A stretch of DNA of 64,000 nt from Gammaproteobacteria bacterium (GTDB lineage Bacteria; Pseudomonadota; Gammaproteobacteria; Ga0077536), in contig JACQWY010000022.1 of assembly GCA_016209015.1 (NCBI GenBank), positions 310,001-374,000 on the forward strand, read 5' to 3'. Under the pieces are notes generated by a model, which searched no databases, was not told the origin of the DNA, and saw nothing but the letters and a program-made list of their open reading frames with translations. This document shows, one piece after another, positions 8,966 to 18,094 of this stretch. Position numbers and translations under genes: made by a program. The number at the start of each line of letters is the position of its first letter. Position 1 is the stretch's first letter.

Positions 8966-9985
8966 ATGACGATGACCGACCGCAAGATCCGTTTCGGCCT
9001 CTGGTACGACTTCCGCAATCCGCCCGCCTACGGGCACAGCAACGTCGAGATCTACGGCGCGACGCTCGAACAGATCGCGTATGCCGAGCAACTCGGCTTC
9101 GACGACATCTGGCTCTCCGAGCATCACTTCTTCGAGGACAGTTATTCGCCGTCCATGCTCCCGATCGGTTGTGCGATCGCCGCGAAGACGCGCCGCATCC
9201 GCATCGGCACGAGCGTGCTGCTGCTGCCGCTGCACGACCCGGTGCGCGTCGCCGAGGACGCAGCGACGCTCGACGTGATCTCGAACGGCCGGCTCGAGCT
9301 GGGCTTGGGCGTCGGCTATCGCAAGGAGGAGTTCACGGGCTGGCGCATCGATCCGAAGGAACGCGCGCAGCGCATGGAGGAGGGGATCGAAATCATCACG
9401 CGGCTCTTCGCCGGCGAGCGCTTCAGCTACGACGGCAAGCACTATCGGTATACCGATATCCAGCTCTACCCGCCGCCCGTGCAGGCGCGTCCGAAGCTCT
9501 GGATCGCGGGCTTCAGCAACGCGGCGGTGCGCCGCGCCGCGCGCGTCGGCTACGGTTACATCGCGACCGGTCCGATCAGCCCGTTCGCGAAGCTCTTCTG
9601 GGACGAATTGAAGAAGCACGGCAAGGAGCCGTCCGATCACGAGATCGCCGGCGGCTACATGTGGCTGCACGTCGCGCGCGATCCCGAGAAGCGCTGGCGC
9701 GAGGCCGAGGCGCACTTCACGTATCAGCAGAACTGGTACGGCAAGTGGTTCTCCGAGGCCGGCATGGGCTTCATCAAGCCCGTGGAGGGCGGGCGCGCGG
9801 ATCTCGAGGCGCGCACCTGCTACATCGTCGAACCCGCGAAGGCCGTCGACATGATCCGGAACTACTGTGCCGAGACCGGCACGACACGCTGGTACTCCTG
9901 GGCCGTGCCGCCGGGCCTGCATCCGAGCTGGAGCGAGGAGCATCTCGAGCTCATGGCGAAGGAAGTGATACCGGCGTTTCGTTGA
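8966..9985 (+). CDS. LLM-class flavin-dependent oxidoreductase
   Basis: 339 residues of the luciferase-like fold: AEQLGFDDIWLSEHHF, RIRIGTSVLLLPLHDPVRVAEDAATLD, ISNGRLELGLGVGYRKEEF and the late strand PKLWIAGFSNAAVRRAARVGYGY. Probably a class A two-component monooxygenase needing externally reduced flavin; the flavin reductase at 51638 is a possible partner (inference). Another LLM gene follows after 21 nt, so the two are likely co-transcribed. The 203 bp separating it from the divergent LLM gene at 7725-8762 should hold both promoters; none is obvious. Confidence 0.88.
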   Translation: MTMTDRKIRFGLWYDFRNPPAYGHSNVEIYGATLEQIAYAEQLGFDDIWLSEHHFFEDSYSPSMLPIGCAIAAKTRRIRIGTSVLLLPLHDPVRVAEDAATLDVISNGRLELGLGVGYRKEEFTGWRIDPKERAQRMEEGIEIITRLFAGERFSYDGKHYRYTDIQLYPPPVQARPKLWIAGFSNAAVRRAARVGYGYIATGPISPFAKLFWDELKKHGKEPSDHEIAGGYMWLHVARDPEKRWREAEAHFTYQQNWYGKWFSEAGMGFIKPVEGGRADLEARTCYIVEPAKAVDMIRNYCAETGTTRWYSWAVPPGLHPSWSEEHLELMAKEVIPAFR

Positions 9986-10006
9986 TTCATCGAAGAGAGG
10001 TCGATC

Positions 10007-10897
10007 ATGCCCGCACCCTTAGGACTGCTGCAATTCACCGAAGGCGTCGACGGCGCCACGCTCATCGCGAACGCGCAGAAGCTCGAGCGTCTCGGCTACG
10101 ACACGCTCTGGATCCCGGAAGTGTTCGGCCGCGAGCCGGTCGCGACCTGCGCGTATCTGCTCGCGAAGACGGAGAAGCTCCGCGTCGGCTCGGGGATCCT
10201 GAACATCTATGCCCGCGACGCGCACGCCGCGGCGCAGACCGGCCAGACGCTCGCCGAGATTTCCGGTGGGCGCTTCAGTCTCGGCCTCGGCGTCTCGCAT
10301 CCCGTGCTCGTCGAGCCGCGCGGGCATACGTTCGAGCCGCCCGCGAAGAAGATGCGCAGTTATCTGAAGGCGCTGAAGGCCGCGCACTGCGACGGCCCGA
10401 AGCCCGCACAGCGCCCGCCGGTGATCATCGCCGCGCACGGCCCGAAGCTCGTCGAGCTCGCGGCGCAGGAGGCGGACGGGCTGTTCATGTACCTGCAGCC
10501 GCCCGAGCAGATCGCCTATGCGCGCCAAGTGCTCGGTCCCGACAAGGACATCCACGCCGTCGTGCGCACCGTGCTCTGCCCCGACGGCGCGAAGGCGCGT
10601 GCGATCGCGCGTGCCGCGCTCGGTTTCTACATCCAGTTGCCCGCCTACCATCGCGCCTGGGCGAGCGCGGGCTTCGCTGCCGGTGATTACGCGAACGGCG
10701 GCAGCGATCGCCTGCTCGACGTGATCGCGCCGTGGGGCGATGCGGCGAAGCTGCGCGCGACGCTAGATGCCTTCGTCGCGGCAGGCGCTTCGCACGTCAG
10801 TCTCTATCCGATCCATCCGGACGATGACTACAGTCCGGATCGGGCCGGCGGTCTGCTCTGGGACTGGAAGACGCTGGAGGCGTTGGCGCCGGGGTGA
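10007..10897 (+). CDS. LLM-class F420/flavin oxidoreductase (TIGR03620-like)
   Basis: 296 residues, shorter than the other LLM proteins here. LERLGYDTLWIPEVFGREP, LRVGSGILNIYARDAHAAAQTGQTLAEIS and GGRFSLGLGVSHPVLVEPRG match the family often annotated as F420-dependent TIGR03620; the cofactor is inferred from resemblance only. An AGAGAGG ribosome-binding sequence precedes the ATG. It is the last gene before the low-GC cassette. Confidence 0.86.
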   Translation: MPAPLGLLQFTEGVDGATLIANAQKLERLGYDTLWIPEVFGREPVATCAYLLAKTEKLRVGSGILNIYARDAHAAAQTGQTLAEISGGRFSLGLGVSHPVLVEPRGHTFEPPAKKMRSYLKALKAAHCDGPKPAQRPPVIIAAHGPKLVELAAQEADGLFMYLQPPEQIAYARQVLGPDKDIHAVVRTVLCPDGAKARAIARAALGFYIQLPAYHRAWASAGFAAGDYANGGSDRLLDVIAPWGDAAKLRATLDAFVAAGASHVSLYPIHPDDDYSPDRAGGLLWDWKTLEALAPG

Positions 10898-11069
10898 GCG
10901 ACCGTCTGGGAGTGGTGCCGGGATGTCGCGTTTTAGATCCGCGGGGGTGCTAAGAGCTTTCGCGCAATACTGAGTGAGGTGGTGCGATCCGGTTCAGCGT
11001 AATGTCGCGATAGATCTCAGCGCGTATGTTTACTTAATATCAACGACGTCGAAACGCAGAGCGATCAAC

Positions 11070-12224
11070 TTGATAGTTACACACCTACTTGCGAAGAACT
11101 GGAGAAACTTTCGACACATAGATGTGGCATTGCGTGAGCGGCAGTTTATTGTCGGGCCGAACGCAGCCGGAAAGTCGAATTTTCTTGACTTGTTTAGGTT
11201 TCTCCGAGATATCGCCAAGTCGGAGGGTGGGGGGCTACAGAAAGCTCTAAAGGACCGGGGGGGTGTTCCAAAAGTTCGGAGCCTTGCTGCGCGAAAAGAC
11301 CCCGAAATTGCGATCCAAATTACGCTTGGTGATACACCGTCGACCCCGGCTCTTTGGCGCTATGCTCTAGGCATTAAGCAAGAAGCGCGCGGCTTAAGAC
11401 TGCCCTTTGTCAGCTACGAGCGCGTCTGGCGAGATGGGGAACAAGTTCTTGATCGGCCAGATGGTGAGGATAACAAGGACCCAGCCCGTCTGACGCAAAC
11501 ATTCTTGGAGCAGATCGGTGCGAACAGTAGCTTTCGCGATATAGCGCGCTTTCTTCAAGCGGCGACGTACCTTCACCTTGTACCACAATTGCTGCGGTTT
11601 GCGGACGTAATCCAGGGGCGGATTGTTGAGGACGATCCTTTTGGCCAGAGCTTCTTGGAAAGGATCGCACGAACCACAGACAAGACGCGCCGGGCGCGAC
11701 TGCGCATAATTGAAGAAGCACTTAAAGTTGCTGTGCCGCAGCTTCAGCAATTGCAGTTTACGAGGGATTCAGACACCGGCAGACCGCATCTACAAGCGCT
11801 CTATTCTCACTGGAGGCCCAATGCGGGGTGGCAGCAGGAAGATCAATTCTCGGACGGTACTCTGCGGTTAATTGGCTTGCTTTGGTCACTCTTGGAAGGT
11901 GACTCTCTACTATTGCTAGAGGAACCGGAACTCTCTCTGAATTCCGGGATTGTTGCTCAATTTGCCCCTCTAGTGGCGAGACTTCAGCGACCCCGAAAGC
12001 GCCAAGTAATCGTTAGCACGCACAGCGAAGCCCTCCTAACCGAGCGCGGAATCGATGGAAAAGAAGTGCTCCTACTTACGCCAGAAACAGAAGGCACCCG
12101 CGTAGTCGTTGTTTCAGAGCTATCGGAAGTGCGCTCGCTATTGGAAGCCGGATTCACAGTTGGAGAGGCTGTTCTTCCCAAGACCCGGCCCACTAATCCA
12201 ACTCAACTCGCGCTACTCGATTAG
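11070..12224 (+). CDS. ABC/OLD-type AAA ATPase (COG4637-like), first gene of a putative two-gene defence cassette
   Basis: 384 residues from the proposed TTG start. Walker A GPNAAGKS is at residues 29-36, an ABC-like signature FSDGTLR near 260, Walker B LLLLEEPE near 280-287 and the switch histidine in VSTHSEALL near 318. This is the RecF/SMC-like AAA_15/AAA_21 arrangement, with no transmembrane or nuclease domain of its own. The TTG (MIVTHLLAKNWRNF) is where family homology begins; an in-frame GTG at 10974 would add 32 unlike residues. A TAATAT -10-like hexamer sits at 11035-11040. Base composition is much lower in GC than all neighbours. The stop is 2 nt from the next start, so translation is probably coupled. 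Confidence 0.8.
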   Translation: MIVTHLLAKNWRNFRHIDVALRERQFIVGPNAAGKSNFLDLFRFLRDIAKSEGGGLQKALKDRGGVPKVRSLAARKDPEIAIQITLGDTPSTPALWRYALGIKQEARGLRLPFVSYERVWRDGEQVLDRPDGEDNKDPARLTQTFLEQIGANSSFRDIARFLQAATYLHLVPQLLRFADVIQGRIVEDDPFGQSFLERIARTTDKTRRARLRIIEEALKVAVPQLQQLQFTRDSDTGRPHLQALYSHWRPNAGWQQEDQFSDGTLRLIGLLWSLLEGDSLLLLEEPELSLNSGIVAQFAPLVARLQRPRKRQVIVSTHSEALLTERGIDGKEVLLLTPETEGTRVVVVSELSEVRSLLEAGFTVGEAVLPKTRPTNPTQLALLD

Positions 12225-12226
12225 TA

Positions 12227-12811
12227 ATGATTCTTGCAGTCGAGGATACGCTAAGCGAAAGCTTGCTTAGAAAAATGGTAACGGTAATCCGCTCCGACAT
12301 TGCAATTGGAAGCACCATCGGGAACCGCGGCAAGAGTTATCTTCAGTCCCGAGCTCTTGAATTGAATAGAACTGCTCGAAGTCTACCAGTATTCATGATG
12401 ATCGATTTGGACAGTCGCACACACTGCCCGCTTGAAGTTCGTGATCAGTGGTTCAAAGCCGCACCTCAACCGAATATGTTATTTCGCGTTGCGGTAATGG
12501 AGGTCGAGTCCTGGATTCTCGCTGATCGCGTTCGCTGCGCGACATTCCTTGGAGTGCAAGCTAATCGAATACCTCACGAGTGCGATTCGATCCAAATGCC
12601 AAAGGAATTCATAGTAAATCTTGCGCGTCGGTCGCGAAAGAAGAGCATTCGGGAAGATATGGTGCCGGCGCTCGGAGCGACTATATCATTTGGCCCCGCG
12701 TACAACGCGCGGCTCACTGAGTTCATCGAACGTTGTTGGGACCCGACTGAAGCGGCTACGAATTCTGAAAGCCTAGATCGCGCGCTGCGCCGTCTCGAGG
12801 TCGCATTTTGA
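12227..12811 (+). CDS. TOPRIM-like small protein (DUF4276/RloB-like), partner of the ATPase
   Basis: 194 residues. The acidic pattern resembles a TOPRIM-type metal site: Glu6 in MILAVEDTLSE, Asp60 and Asp62 in FMMIDLDSR, and Glu92/Glu94/Asp100 in MEVESWILAD. I do not recognise the exact family; DUF4276-, RloB- and OLD-nuclease-type proteins share this layout (inference). Later conserved-looking blocks are NLARRSRKKSIRED and GPAYNARL. The gene follows the ATPase with a 2-nt gap and shares its low GC. ATPase plus TOPRIM is the arrangement of PARIS, OLD/Gabija and AbiL-type phage defence, but no known system is matched exactly. Confidence 0.7.
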   Translation: MILAVEDTLSESLLRKMVTVIRSDIAIGSTIGNRGKSYLQSRALELNRTARSLPVFMMIDLDSRTHCPLEVRDQWFKAAPQPNMLFRVAVMEVESWILADRVRCATFLGVQANRIPHECDSIQMPKEFIVNLARRSRKKSIREDMVPALGATISFGPAYNARLTEFIERCWDPTEAATNSESLDRALRRLEVAF

Positions 12812-13063
12812 GAGATGATGCAGATTGATCGATCTGCGATCGCGTGAGGCGAGTGGAGCCCGGCTCCAGGGACAATGCGTTTTGGTCTGAAGCTAGCGTG
12901 GTCGAGCACGCAGGTAGAGCTGGTCCTGGCTTGTAATCCACGTGGCCGAGCAGCGCCTCTCCGGCTATTCTCCAATCCAACCAAATGGCCCTATGATTCG
13001 GGCAGCAGCGTCACCCGCTGTCCCGCCAAGGCAGGCGCCCCCATCGACGTGTCCACGTTCACG

Positions 13064-13081
13064 CGAGGAGATGACCTGATG
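13064..13081 (+). promoter_or_regulatory. Ribosome-binding site fixing the original monooxygenase start
   Basis: GAGGAG at 13064-13069 stands 9 nt before the ATG at 13079. This marks the ancestral start of the Baeyer-Villiger gene, out of frame with most of its coding sequence. Confidence 0.6.
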
Positions 13082-13300
13082 AACGAGCCCGTACCGCCCG
13101 TGTCTTTCGTCCGCGACGGCAAGCTCTACGTGCCGACGACCGCCGAGCTCGGCTTCGATCCGCAGGCGCTGCGGCGCAAGTACGATTTCGAACGCGATCG
13201 CCGCCTGCGTCCGGACGGCGCGACGCAGTACCAGAACACCGACGGCGCGCTCGAGCACTACGTCGACGATCCCTATGTCACCGAGCACGTCGCGCGCGCC
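13079..13300 (+). pseudogene. Out-of-frame N-terminal segment of the Baeyer-Villiger monooxygenase
   Basis: The frame from ATG 13079 encodes the leader typical of this BVMO group ([19 protein letters not shown], then [12 protein letters not shown]). It continues meaninglessly after about 13290 and stops at 13636. The rest of the protein is in the next frame (from 13275). A one-base insertion in the GC run at 13290-13305 would explain this; removing one base there restores a single ~616-residue enzyme. It may be a real mutation or a sequencing/assembly error. Confidence 0.75.
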
Positions 13301-14927
13301 GCTGACGGCGACGATCGAGGTCGCGATCCTCGGCGGCGGCTTCGGCGGGATGTTGATGGGCGCACGCCTGGAAGAAGCGGGCATCCGCGACTTCCGCATC
13401 ATCGAGCGTGCCGGCGATTTCGGCGGCACGTGGTACTGGAACCGCTATCCGGGCGCGCAGTGCGACGTCGAGTCCTACATCTATCTGCCGCTGCTCGACG
13501 AGACGGGCTACATGCCCGAGCTCAAGTATTCCTTCCAGCCCGAGATCTTCGCGCACGCCCAGCGCATCGGCCGGCACTTCGATCTCTATTCGCGCGCGCT
13601 GTTCCAGACGCACGTGACCGGGCTGCGGTGGGATGACGAGGACGCGCGCTGGATCGCGACGACGGATCGGGGCGACGTGCTGCGCGCGCGGCAGGTCGTG
13701 ATCTCGAGCGGCTCGCTGAACCGGCCGAAGCTGCCGGGCATTCCGGGGCTCGATGAATTCCAGGGCCACACGTTCCACACGAGCCGCTGGGACTATGCGT
13801 ACACGGGCGGCGCGGCGGGCGGCAGTCTCGATCGCCTCGGCGACAAGCGGGTCGGCATCATCGGCACGGGCGCGACGGCGATCCAGGCGATTCCGCATCT
13901 CGGTGCGGCGGCCGGGCGGTTGTACGTTTTCCAGCGCACGCCGTCCTCCATCGACGAGCGGCGCAACCGGCCGACGGATCCCGCGTGGTTCGCGGGGCTG
14001 CGCAAGGGCTGGCAGCGCGAGCGCAACGACAACTTCACGAAGCTCCTCGTCGGCGTGCCGGTCGAGGAGGACCTCGTGAACGACGGCTGGACGGCGCTCT
14101 TCAAGTCGCTCGGCGAACTGCTCGGCAACGGCGGTGCCGAGCTCTCGCCGGACGAGCTGAAGCTGCTCGGCGAGCTCCTCGACTTTCAGCACGACGAGCG
14201 CGTGCGCGCGCGCGTCGACGAGATCGTGCGCGATCCGAAGACCGCGGAAGCGCTGAAGCACTGGTACCGGCCGTGGTGCAAGCGGCCGTGCTTCAACGAC
14301 GACTATCTGCCGACGTTCAACCGGCCGAACGTGACGCTCGTCGACACGAACGGCCGCGGCGTCGAACGCCTCACGAAGCACGGCATCGTCGTCGACGGCG
14401 TCGAATACGCGCTCGACTGCCTCATCTTCGCGACGGGCTTCGAAGTGAGCCGCGCGACGTACACGCATCAGGCGGCGCTCGACATCGTCGGCCGCGACGG
14501 CGTGACGCTCGGCGCGCACTGGGCGCGCGGCATGCGGACGTATCATGGTCTCATGAGCCACGGCTTCCCGAACCTCTATCACCTGGGCTTCACGCAGACC
14601 GGCTACACGCCGAATTTCACGTATCAGCTCGACAAGCAGGCGCAGCACCTCGCCGCCGTCTTCGCCGACTTGCAGGCGCGCGAGTGGCGCGCGCTCGAGC
14701 CGACGCGCGAGGCCGAAGCGGACTACGTCGCGCTCGTCACGGCGCCGAACGCGATGTCGGAATATCTCGCGAACTGCACGCCCGGTTACTACAACGCCGA
14801 GGGCTCTTCGAAGCACGACAACGACGGCTTCCTGCAGGGACATTACCCGGAAGGCGGATTGAAGTTCTACGAGATGCTCGCCGCGTGGCGCGCGCGTGGG
14901 GATTACGCAGGCATGACGGCGTGCTGA
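13275..14927 (+). CDS. Flavin-containing (Baeyer-Villiger) monooxygenase, main reading frame
   Basis: 550 residues carrying the full catalytic body. The FAD Rossmann motif [15 protein letters not shown] comes first, then [21 protein letters not shown], characteristic of BVMO-type enzymes. A second nucleotide-binding motif for [20 protein letters not shown], and a late [12 protein letters not shown] block follow. Such enzymes insert oxygen beside a ketone to give an ester or lactone. The normal N-terminal leader lies upstream in another frame (13079-13300), so the gene is either frameshifted or restarts at ATG 13275. It fits the ketone/terpenoid theme of the LLM neighbours. Confidence 0.85.
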   Translation: MSPSTSRAPLTATIEVAILGGGFGGMLMGARLEEAGIRDFRIIERAGDFGGTWYWNRYPGAQCDVESYIYLPLLDETGYMPELKYSFQPEIFAHAQRIGRHFDLYSRALFQTHVTGLRWDDEDARWIATTDRGDVLRARQVVISSGSLNRPKLPGIPGLDEFQGHTFHTSRWDYAYTGGAAGGSLDRLGDKRVGIIGTGATAIQAIPHLGAAAGRLYVFQRTPSSIDERRNRPTDPAWFAGLRKGWQRERNDNFTKLLVGVPVEEDLVNDGWTALFKSLGELLGNGGAELSPDELKLLGELLDFQHDERVRARVDEIVRDPKTAEALKHWYRPWCKRPCFNDDYLPTFNRPNVTLVDTNGRGVERLTKHGIVVDGVEYALDCLIFATGFEVSRATYTHQAALDIVGRDGVTLGAHWARGMRTYHGLMSHGFPNLYHLGFTQTGYTPNFTYQLDKQAQHLAAVFADLQAREWRALEPTREAEADYVALVTAPNAMSEYLANCTPGYYNAEGSSKHDNDGFLQGHYPEGGLKFYEMLAAWRARGDYAGMTAC

Positions 14928-14932
14928 GCGCC

Positions 14933-14963
14933 GCGGCCCGGTCCGGCCTCCGACACGGGCCGC
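14933..14963 (+). terminator. GC hairpin after the monooxygenase
   Basis: GCGGCCCG (14933-14940) pairs with CGGGCCGC (14956-14963), 5 nt after the stop. No T-run. Confidence 0.35.
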
Positions 14964-15218
14964 AGCGCGTCCATCGCGGTCGCCGCGGGTCGCATCGCTT
15001 CGATCGTCGCGGCTCGGCGCAGCACCCTGGCGGGCCCGCGGTCTCGCGTACGTTCCCCAAAGCACGTTTTCACGCCTCTGTCTGCCGGTGAAGCAGGCGC
15101 CGATCCGCGGGTGAACCTCCCGGCGCGAAAGCACTCGAGAAGCCTCCGGCCGGAGCGATTGCATCCGGGGCCTCGGATCCTCATCATCAGGCAACCCCAT
15201 CGCGGTGATTCCATCAGC

Positions 15219-16457
15219 ATGAGAACCCAGGCACTTTCCACGCCCTCCGTCGCGGCCGCGTTCGCCGAAGCCCTGCTCGACACGGTCACGGAAATCGGCC
15301 GCGCCCGGACGCTCGACGAAGTGACCGCGCACGTGCGCAGCGCCGTGCGCTCGCTCCTCGGCGCCGACGGCGCGACGTTCGTGCTCCGCGACGGCGAGTA
15401 CTGTCGTTACGTGGACGAGGACGCCATCGCGCCCTTGTGGAAGGGGCAGCGCTTCCCGATGCATCAATGCGTGAGCGGCTGGGTGATGACGCAGCGCGAA
15501 GCGGTCGCGATCGCCGACGTCTTCAAGGACCATCGCATTCCGGTCGCGGTCTACCGGCCGACGTTCGTGAAGAGCCTCGCCATGGTGCCGATCGGCGCGG
15601 CGGAGTGCGGCGGTGCCATCGGTGCCTACTGGGCGCAGCGCCATCATGCGACGGGGACCGATCTCTGGGCGCTGCAGGCGCTCGCGGCGGCCGCGGCCGG
15701 GGCCCTGGCGAACATCGCGCGGTGCGACGCGCTGGAGCGCGACGTCGCCGCTCTGCAGCGCGGGCTCGAGCTCGCGAACCGTGATCTCGCGACGTTCGCC
15801 TCGACGCTCACCCACGATCTGCACGAACGTCTGCTGAGCGTCGACAACCGCGCGCGGCAGATCATGCGCGACGCGGACACCGGGGATCCCGCGGCACTCG
15901 CGACGCAGGCGGCGCTGATCCGCGAGTCCGTGCAGGGCATGGACGCGCAGATCGACGCGACGCGCGCCCTGCACCGGCTCTCGCAGAAGCCGATGTCCGT
16001 CGAGGACGTGGACCTGAGCGCGCTCGCCCGGGAAACCCTGGCGCATCTCGACGCGAATGCCTGGCCGAGGAAGCATGTCGATTGCACGACGGCGGACGGT
16101 GTAACCGCACGCGGCGACGCGAACCTGCTGCGCATCCTGCTCGAAAACCTGTTGAGCAACGCCTGGAAGTATTCGTCCAAACAGGACGTGCCGCGCATCG
16201 AGTTCGGCGCGCGCCGCGCCGACGACGGCACGCCGGGATTCTTCGTGCGCGACAACGGCGCGGGCATCGATGCACACGTCGCGGGCAAGCTGTTCGCGCC
16301 CTTCGCGCGCCCGCTCGGCGGCAGCCCCGTCGCGGGTCACGGCGTCGGTCTCGCGACGGCCGAGCGCATCGTGCAGAAGCACGGCGGACGGCTGTGGGCC
16401 GAAAGCGCTCCCGGGCACGGCGCGACGTTTTTCTTCACCCTCCCCGAGACGGACTGA
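15219..16457 (+). CDS. GAF-domain sensor histidine kinase, soluble
   Basis: 412 residues. An N-terminal GAF sensory domain (about 20-165) contains FVLRDGEYCRYV and RFPMHQCVSGWVM. The kinase part has the phospho-acceptor region FASTLTHDLHERLLS, an N box LLENLLSNAWKYSS, G1 DNGAGID and G2 GHGVGLATAERIVQKHGG. There is no transmembrane segment, so it senses a cytoplasmic signal. It resembles phytochrome-type kinases, but no chromophore cysteine is evident. No response regulator lies nearby, making it an orphan. The ATG at 15219 was chosen because sequence before it does not resemble protein. Confidence 0.85.
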   Translation: MRTQALSTPSVAAAFAEALLDTVTEIGRARTLDEVTAHVRSAVRSLLGADGATFVLRDGEYCRYVDEDAIAPLWKGQRFPMHQCVSGWVMTQREAVAIADVFKDHRIPVAVYRPTFVKSLAMVPIGAAECGGAIGAYWAQRHHATGTDLWALQALAAAAAGALANIARCDALERDVAALQRGLELANRDLATFASTLTHDLHERLLSVDNRARQIMRDADTGDPAALATQAALIRESVQGMDAQIDATRALHRLSQKPMSVEDVDLSALARETLAHLDANAWPRKHVDCTTADGVTARGDANLLRILLENLLSNAWKYSSKQDVPRIEFGARRADDGTPGFFVRDNGAGIDAHVAGKLFAPFARPLGGSPVAGHGVGLATAERIVQKHGGRLWAESAPGHGATFFFTLPETD

Positions 16458-16501
16458 ACGGACCGCAGTGGCCGCATCGCCGCGGCGAAAGGGCGCTACC
16501 C

Positions 16502-17206
16502 ATGGGCACAGGCTTCCACCTCGGCGCGGGCGAGACGAACGCGCCGCGCATTCTCTATCACAGCGTCGCGGCGCGCTCCTTCCGTCCGCTCTGGGCGCTC
16601 GAAGAGCTCGGCCTCGGCTACGAGCTCGTCGTCATGCCGTTCCCGCCGCGCGCCCACGTGAAGGACTACAAGAGCCTGAACCCGCTCGGCACCGTTCCGC
16701 TCTTCCTCGAGGGCCTGACGCGCATGACGGAATCCTCGGCGATCTGCGAATACCTCGCGGCGCGTCATCCCGAGGCGGGCGTCGGCGTCGCGATCGACGA
16801 TCCGGCCTACGGCGAGTATCTGAACTTCTGCCATTTCGGCGAAGCGACGCTGACGTTCCCGCAGACGCTCGTGCTGCGCTACGGGCGCTTCGAGCCGGCG
16901 GAGCGGCGGCAGCCGCAGGTCGCGGCGGATTATGCGGCCTGGTTCCTCGCGCGGCTGCGCACGCTCGAGCCGCGCCTCGCGGAACACGAGTACGTCGCGG
17001 CCGGCCGCTTCACCGCGGCGGACATCTCGGTAGGTTATGCGCTGCTGCTCGCAGGCCACCTTGGTCTCGCCGCGGAGTTCACACCGGCCGTCACGGCGTA
17101 TTGGGCGCGGCTGCAGAGGCGGGCGGCATATCGTGCGGCCCTCGAGGCCGAGCGCACGGCGGCGATCGCGCAGGGCGTCGATCCGCGCGCCTCGACGGAG
17201 GTCTGA
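16502..17206 (+). CDS. Glutathione S-transferase family protein
   Basis: 234 residues. The thioredoxin-like N-terminal domain starts RILYHSVAARSFRPLWALEELGL, with the cis-proline segment LNPLGTVPLFLEG and the glutathione-binding MTESSAICEYLA. An all-helical C-terminal domain follows (AAGRFTAADISVGYALL). It probably conjugates or isomerises electrophiles in the cytoplasm. The catalytic Ser/Cys is not obvious. A second GST lies at 25901. It stops 17 nt before MITE copy 1. Confidence 0.87.
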   Translation: MGTGFHLGAGETNAPRILYHSVAARSFRPLWALEELGLGYELVVMPFPPRAHVKDYKSLNPLGTVPLFLEGLTRMTESSAICEYLAARHPEAGVGVAIDDPAYGEYLNFCHFGEATLTFPQTLVLRYGRFEPAERRQPQVAADYAAWFLARLRTLEPRLAEHEYVAAGRFTAADISVGYALLLAGHLGLAAEFTPAVTAYWARLQRRAAYRAALEAERTAAIAQGVDPRASTEV

Positions 17207-17223
17207 GGCGCGGCGGCGTCTAG

Positions 17224-17375
17224 GGAAGCTCTGAACAAGTTCAGAGCTTTCTGCGGCACATGGACGTGCCGCCGTGAACAGTGGCGTAAGCCATTGTTCA
17301 CCTAAGATCGGTAAGAACCCCGCTTCTTGCCGACCGTGCTCCGAAAAGTCCAGGATGGACTTATTCAGAGCATCC
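17224..17375. mobile_element. MITE-like element, copy 1
   Basis: 152 bp beginning GGAAGCTCTGAACAAGTTC and ending TTATTCAGAGCATCC, flanked by CTAG (17220-17223) and CTAC (17376-17379). Inside are successive stem-loops, including GTGAACA/TGTTCAC and CTTCTTGCCG with its partner. There is no coding capacity. The right-hand flank supplies the TAG stop codon of the minus-strand gene ending at 17376. Confidence 0.85.
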
Positions 17376-17978
17376 CTACTTCTTCGCTTTCTTCTTCGCC
17401 GCAGCGGCCGGCTTGTCGGCGGCGGCGGGCTTCGCCTTCGGGCGGCTGAGCGTGAAGCCCGTCTTGAGCGGTAATTCGGTGTTGCGGTTCGCGTCGCGGA
17501 GCATCACCTCGAACGTCCAGAAGCCTTCCGGATCGTCCGGCTCGCCGCTGAAGTTGATCGAGCCCGGCGCGAGCGCTACGTCGTTCGCGCCGCCGGCGTA
17601 CCTGCCCTCGAAACACGCCGAGTCCTTCCGGTCGAGCGTCACCGTGCCGTCGGGTCCGGTGATCCTGATGTCGCAGCGGACGTTCACATTGCCGTCGCCG
17701 TCGAGTTTCGGGTTCACGAAGAAGACGAGCACGAATACCGGCCGGCCCGGCGGCACGGACGTCGCGAGCGTGAAATCCGGCTTGTCGCCTGTCGGGTTGT
17801 TCCACTTCCCGGCCCAGTCACGATCCGTCGTCGCGAGGATCGCACCCGTGAAACCGTCGTGCGTCTTGCGCGCTTCGGTGTCGATCATCGGCTGGACGGT
17901 GGCGGTGGCGGCGTCCTCGGCCCGCACCGCGGCGGCGAGGCTCGAGCTCAGGAGCGCGAGCGGGAGCAGGAACTTCAT
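17376..17978 (-). CDS. Exported protein of unknown function with Lys/Ala-rich tail
   Basis: 200 residues. A signal peptide (MKFLLPLALLSSSLAAAVRA) sets the start at 17978. The mature part looks like a single beta-rich domain (FVLVFFVNPKLDGDGNVNV, GTVTLDRKDSACFEG, FWTFEVMLRD). It ends in a low-complexity tail KPAAADKPAAAAKKKAKK, which could bind polyanions. I recognise no family. The stop codon TAG coincides with the target-site duplication of MITE copy 1. Confidence 0.7.
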   Translation of the reverse strand: MKFLLPLALLSSSLAAAVRAEDAATATVQPMIDTEARKTHDGFTGAILATTDRDWAGKWNNPTGDKPDFTLATSVPPGRPVFVLVFFVNPKLDGDGNVNVRCDIRITGPDGTVTLDRKDSACFEGRYAGGANDVALAPGSINFSGEPDDPEGFWTFEVMLRDANRNTELPLKTGFTLSRPKAKPAAADKPAAAAKKKAKK

Positions 17979-18094
17979 GATCACGAGGGGTACCGCGTTG
18001 CAAATGAGCGCGGATTGTACCGGGCGTCGCCCGCGCGGGGAACGGGAAGCGCTTTTCCGGTAAGCTCGGCGCGAATCCACAGCCCGGAGCCCGC

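Noticed and set aside
11070-12811. Assignment of the ATPase/TOPRIM pair to PARIS, Gabija or Septu
   Set aside because: No UvrD-like helicase (Gabija), no HNH protein (Septu), and the small protein is shorter than and not clearly homologous to the DUF4435 partner of PARIS; only the general architecture is shared.
12821-12838. GCAGAT/ATCTGC hairpin after the TOPRIM-like gene as a terminator
   Set aside because: Only a 6-bp stem, no T-run; too weak to call.
13278-16418. 1046-residue minus-strand open frame
   Set aside because: Mirror of the BVMO and histidine kinase, which carry complete motifs on the plus strand.
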